Below are positions 4,299 to 6,999 of a stretch of DNA of 6,999 nt, one piece after another (position 1 is the first letter of the stretch; each line of letters opens with the position of its first letter). The stretch lies in contig CABUDB010000081.1 in the NCBI GenBank assembly GCA_902490245.1, positions 1 to 6,999 on the forward strand, in the 5' to 3' direction. This DNA comes from an uncultured Collinsella sp. (GTDB taxonomy: Bacteria; Actinomycetota; Coriobacteriia; Coriobacteriales; Coriobacteriaceae). Under the pieces are notes generated by a model. The model had not been told where the DNA came from, did no database searches, and worked only from the letters and a program-made list of their open reading frames with translations. The position numbers and the translations under genes are program-made.

Positions 4299-6953
4299 AT
4301 GGATATGTTTGTGGACGAGCGTCAGCGCGTCTCGCATCGCCGTGGCGCAATTGCGCGCGGCGTAGCCAAGCGCGGCCTGGTGGCATTCCTGGCCTTCGCG
4401 ATGGCCTTTGGCACCACGCCGGCTCAGCTGTGGGCCGAGGGCGCCGAGGGCATTGCCGAGGCTGTGGCTCAGGCTACGACGCCGGACGAGGGTGCAGCGC
4501 CTGCGGATGGTGCTGCCGACCAGGGTAAGGCCGAGGTTTCGGATTCCGAGGGCGCGCCTGCAGCTAGTGCCGCCACTACAGAGGCGGCAACTGGCGACGA
4601 AGGCTCGGCGACGGGGGAGAGCCCTGCCACGAGCGTGCAGTCTTCGATGGCATCCGCTGGCCAAGCAGGATCTGCCGCCGCGACTGCCGTCCAGACAGAG
4701 AACCCGACAGAAACCGGCGATGTCGCCAAGAAGCAAGTCGAGGTCTCGTTCTCGATTGTCGGCACCGATGCCGACGGCAAGGCTCAGACCTGGGTGGCAC
4801 CTACGCAACTCAAGCTCGACGAGGGCGCGACGGCTGCGGACGCCTTCGTTAAGCTGCAGCAGAAGACGGGCTTCAAGGCGGACTACGATGCAAACACGGC
4901 ATACGGGTTCTACCTCAAGAGCATTACGTCCCCGACGGATAGCCGCACGCTTGCCTACGACGCGACAACTGGTGCCTTCTGGCAGCTCTTTGTTGATGGC
5001 GCGTCTTCCTCGGTTGGCGCGAGCAGCGTCAAGCTCACCCAGGGGCAGAAGATTGAGTTTGCCTATACGGCTGGTAGCTCGTCCCCTGTCGTTAAGGACC
5101 AGCTTGCTGCGAATGTGACCGTCATTGGTCGCGATGCCCAGGGCAAGACTCAGACTTGGGTCGATAACGCGCAGTATGTGGTGACGTCCGGCTCGAGCGC
5201 ACTTGACCTTACGAAGGTCGCGCTCGAGGCGAATGACATCGACGCCGTTGCTGCGGGCTCCTTCATTCTGAGCCTTAAGTACAACGGCGTTGAGCTGGGT
5301 ACGCCGCTCGATTATTCGACCCATTGGCAGCTGTTCATTAACGGCAAGTCGAGCGACTACACGGCAGACAATGTCACCATTCATGCTGGCGATACCGTTA
5401 CGTGGTTCTACGGTGGCTGGGGCGACCAGTTGCCCTCTGATTCCGTCCATGCCTCCGTTCAGGTCCTCGGTAAGGACAAGGACGGCAAGCAGCAGGTTTG
5501 GGCCTCGACGGGCCAGACGAGTCTCAAGGCTGGTTCCACTGCTAAGGATTTGCTGGAGCAGACTGGTCTTACCCTCGATGCTAAAGAAGAGTCTTGGGGT
5601 TGGTACCTCAGCGGCATTACCTCGCCGCTTGACGGTAAGACCTATGAGTATGATCCTGCGACCAAAAGTTATTGGCAGTTCTATGTAAATGGCAAGTTCG
5701 CCCAAGTCGGGGCCGGCAACTACGAACTCCAAGAGGGTGACGCCGTCACCTTTATGTATGGTGCTGACGCCGATGCCCTCCCCGGTCAGGTTCTTGGGTC
5801 CGTCGATGTTATCGGTCCCGATGTCAACGGCAACAATACTCGCTGGGGCTCGGCAAGCAATGTTTCCCTGCCCGAAGGCTCTACGGCCCAGGACCTTATT
5901 GAGACGGTTCTGAAGGCGAAGGGCGTTACGTACAACGGCTCCCAGAGTGGTGAGTACTGGTTCCTGAATTCCATTACTTCGCCGTTCGATCACAAGCCGT
6001 ATGGCTGGGATGGTGCGACCAAGAAATATTGGCGTCTGTTTATCAACGGAGAGCCCTCATCTCTCTGCGCCAACCAGGTCACGCTCAAGAGCGGCGACAA
6101 GGCTACGTTTGCCTACACCACCGATAAATCGCCCATGCCCGATCCCGACAAGATTGTCGTGGACCCGAGTGCAACGACTCCTGATTGGGATGCCGAGTGG
6201 GCCGGCTACGGCAACGGTGGCAACGGTTCGACCGTAACGGATGCCAAGACACCTGCGCAGGCCGCCGGTCTTAAGTGGGCCTTCGATTGGAAGGCCGAGT
6301 CTGGTCAGCAGTATGCCAACTGCAGCGAACCTGTCATCGCTAACGGCTTTGTGTACATCGCGACCGAGAACGAGCTCATTAAGATCGATTCGTCCACGGG
6401 CAAAAAGGTTGCCTCTGCGCCGCTTGCCTCCAAGGTGAGCTATACCTCTCGTCCGATCTATACCAACGGCCTTATCATCGTTCCGCTCAACGGCGGTGCG
6501 GTCCAGGCGATTACTGCAGACAAGCTGATCTGCAAGTGGCTGACGCCTGGTTTGACGGACTTGACGCAGAGCTCCTGCACCGTCGTTTCGGACGGCGAGT
6601 ATGTCTATGTTGGTACGGTCGATATTTCGTATGACGAGAACTACAACGCGACCTACGGCAACGGCTCCCTGAAGCGTATCAAGATTGCCACGGGCGAAGT
6701 CTCTTGGCAGAACATTGACCCTTCCGAGGGCTATTATTGGACTGGCGCTGCGCTGACGGATAAGTACACCATTGTTCCTACGAGCGCGGGCACGCTTAAG
6801 TGCATTGATAAGACGACTGGCGATGTCGTTTCGACCATGAAGCTCGGCGCTGTCGCAAATGCCGATTGCATTGCCGATCCGTCCAATGGTTCGACCTTCT
6901 ATCAGATGACGCACGACGGAAAGCTCCATGTGATTTCGCTTTCGGTACTTTAG
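4299..6953 (+). CDS. Secreted protein: four DUF4430 (intrinsic-factor-like) domains plus partial beta-propeller
   Basis: This is a probable extracellular corrinoid-binding protein of 884 residues from the ATG at 4299. Residues 1-46 form a Sec signal with a long basic n-region (HRRG, AKRG), a hydrophobic core (LVAFLAFAMAF) and likely cleavage after LWA. Residues 47-145 are an Ala/Glu/Ser/Thr-rich linker. Four DUF4430 domains follow at about 147-258, 272-375, 385-488 and 501-607, three of them with the ITSP-D and YW-F-NG type motifs. From 657 a PQQ-like beta-propeller begins and runs about five blades before TAG. DUF4430 resembles the C-terminal domain of transcobalamin and intrinsic factor; with the B12 riboswitch upstream this indicates B12 capture. 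Start choice: GGGAG lies 4 bases before 4299 (10 before an alternative ATG at 4305). The in-frame ATG at 4218 would add 27 residues with unusual codons and a very long n-region. No LPXTG, C-terminal membrane helix or SLH domain is seen; the end may be truncated. Confidence 0.88.
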   Translation: MDMFVDERQRVSHRRGAIARGVAKRGLVAFLAFAMAFGTTPAQLWAEGAEGIAEAVAQATTPDEGAAPADGAADQGKAEVSDSEGAPAASAATTEAATGDEGSATGESPATSVQSSMASAGQAGSAAATAVQTENPTETGDVAKKQVEVSFSIVGTDADGKAQTWVAPTQLKLDEGATAADAFVKLQQKTGFKADYDANTAYGFYLKSITSPTDSRTLAYDATTGAFWQLFVDGASSSVGASSVKLTQGQKIEFAYTAGSSSPVVKDQLAANVTVIGRDAQGKTQTWVDNAQYVVTSGSSALDLTKVALEANDIDAVAAGSFILSLKYNGVELGTPLDYSTHWQLFINGKSSDYTADNVTIHAGDTVTWFYGGWGDQLPSDSVHASVQVLGKDKDGKQQVWASTGQTSLKAGSTAKDLLEQTGLTLDAKEESWGWYLSGITSPLDGKTYEYDPATKSYWQFYVNGKFAQVGAGNYELQEGDAVTFMYGADADALPGQVLGSVDVIGPDVNGNNTRWGSASNVSLPEGSTAQDLIETVLKAKGVTYNGSQSGEYWFLNSITSPFDHKPYGWDGATKKYWRLFINGEPSSLCANQVTLKSGDKATFAYTTDKSPMPDPDKIVVDPSATTPDWDAEWAGYGNGGNGSTVTDAKTPAQAAGLKWAFDWKAESGQQYANCSEPVIANGFVYIATENELIKIDSSTGKKVASAPLASKVSYTSRPIYTNGLIIVPLNGGAVQAITADKLICKWLTPGLTDLTQSSCTVVSDGEYVYVGTVDISYDENYNATYGNGSLKRIKIATGEVSWQNIDPSEGYYWTGAALTDKYTIVPTSAGTLKCIDKTTGDVVSTMKLGAVANADCIADPSNGSTFYQMTHDGKLHVISLSVL
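4737..6119 (+). repeat. Four tandem, diverged DUF4430 domain units within the secreted protein
   Basis: Units are at about 4737-5072, 5112-5423, 5451-5762 and 5799-6119, each about 105-112 residues. Each opens with a V-V-G-D--GK-Q-W type strand, passes a charged helix after a G(A/S)TA turn (weaker in unit 2), and closes with a YW-LF-NG strand and a GD-V-F-Y strand. Units 1, 3 and 4 share the ITSP-D loop; unit 2 lacks it (SLKYNGVELG instead). They are diverged at DNA level, so this is old domain duplication rather than a recent repeat. Confidence 0.8.
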
Positions 6954-6999
6954 TGATTGTTTCTTCCCAATGTTTCAGCAAGACTTTAAGCTCTGCATC
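6954..6999. other. Lower-GC tail after the DUF4430 protein stop; nature unresolved
   Basis: The last 46 bases are about 40 percent GC. On the + strand, the frame one base back from the protein's frame is open here to the window end (GTLVIVSSQCFSK...), which could continue the propeller after a frameshift. On the - strand a frame also reads coding-like residues (LKVLLKHWEETITKVP). It is too short to tell intergenic DNA, a frameshifted continuation or an assembly-end artefact apart. No terminator is seen. Confidence 0.4.

Noticed and set aside
3981..5993. A 670-residue open frame on the - strand across the riboswitch and the DUF4430 domains
   Set aside because: It is antisense to a convincing signal-peptide protein with recognisable domains, runs through the structured riboswitch, and is Arg/Leu/Gly-rich with no recognisable motif, as expected for a shadow of GC-rich coding sequence.
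4737..6119. CRISPR array or recent DNA tandem repeat
   Set aside because: The repetition is at protein level only; the four units are diverged in DNA and about 330-360 bases apart.
6057..6929. A 290-residue open frame on the - strand opposite the propeller
   Set aside because: Arg/Asn/Ile/Val composition without motifs; the + strand shows regular beta-propeller repeats.
6267..6950. PQQ-dependent dehydrogenase
   Set aside because: Only the beta-propeller repeat pattern is present. No catalytic Asp/Glu, disulfide ring or cofactor-stacking motif of quinoprotein dehydrogenases is seen, and the domain is incomplete.

Overview
The window reads as chromosomal DNA of a high-GC, Gram-positive-type anaerobe. 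Codon use (mostly G/C in third position), the acidic Ala/Gly/Asp-rich proteins and the gene set (C69 dipeptidase, phasin-like protein plus AarF/UbiB kinase, secreted DUF4430 protein behind a B12 riboswitch) suggest a gut Coriobacteriia, most like Collinsella. That placement is inference from composition and family resemblance; no marker gene is present to prove it. All supported genes lie on the + strand.

Layout. (1) 61-1530: body of a C69-family (PepD) dipeptidase whose catalytic N-terminus is not recognisable; the first ~53 bases look unlike the rest. (2) 1531-1678: intergenic, with a hairpin after the dipeptidase, a weak candidate promoter and a 14-base palindrome. (3) 1679-2095 and 2104-3867: a two-gene operon of a phasin-like helical protein and a membrane-anchored AarF/ABC1/UbiB atypical kinase, closed by an intrinsic terminator at 3919-3946. 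(4) 3945-4298: a promoter, a well-supported cobalamin riboswitch (about 3984-4154) and a long leader. (5) 4299-6953: a large secreted protein with signal peptide, Ala-rich linker, four tandem DUF4430 (transcobalamin/intrinsic-factor-like) domains and the first blades of a PQQ-like beta-propeller. (6) 6954-6999: a short, lower-GC tail.

How it fits together. The most interesting unit is the riboswitch plus the DUF4430/propeller protein. A B12-sensing RNA controlling an exported protein built from intrinsic-factor-like domains points to extracellular corrinoid capture. The propeller stops after about five blades with no wall or membrane anchor visible, so the protein may be truncated by a frameshift or by an assembly break. 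Odd sequence begins about 50-55 bases from both window ends, so the ends should be treated with caution. The phasin/AarF pair is a separate transcription unit, probably concerned with membrane or lipid physiology rather than B12.
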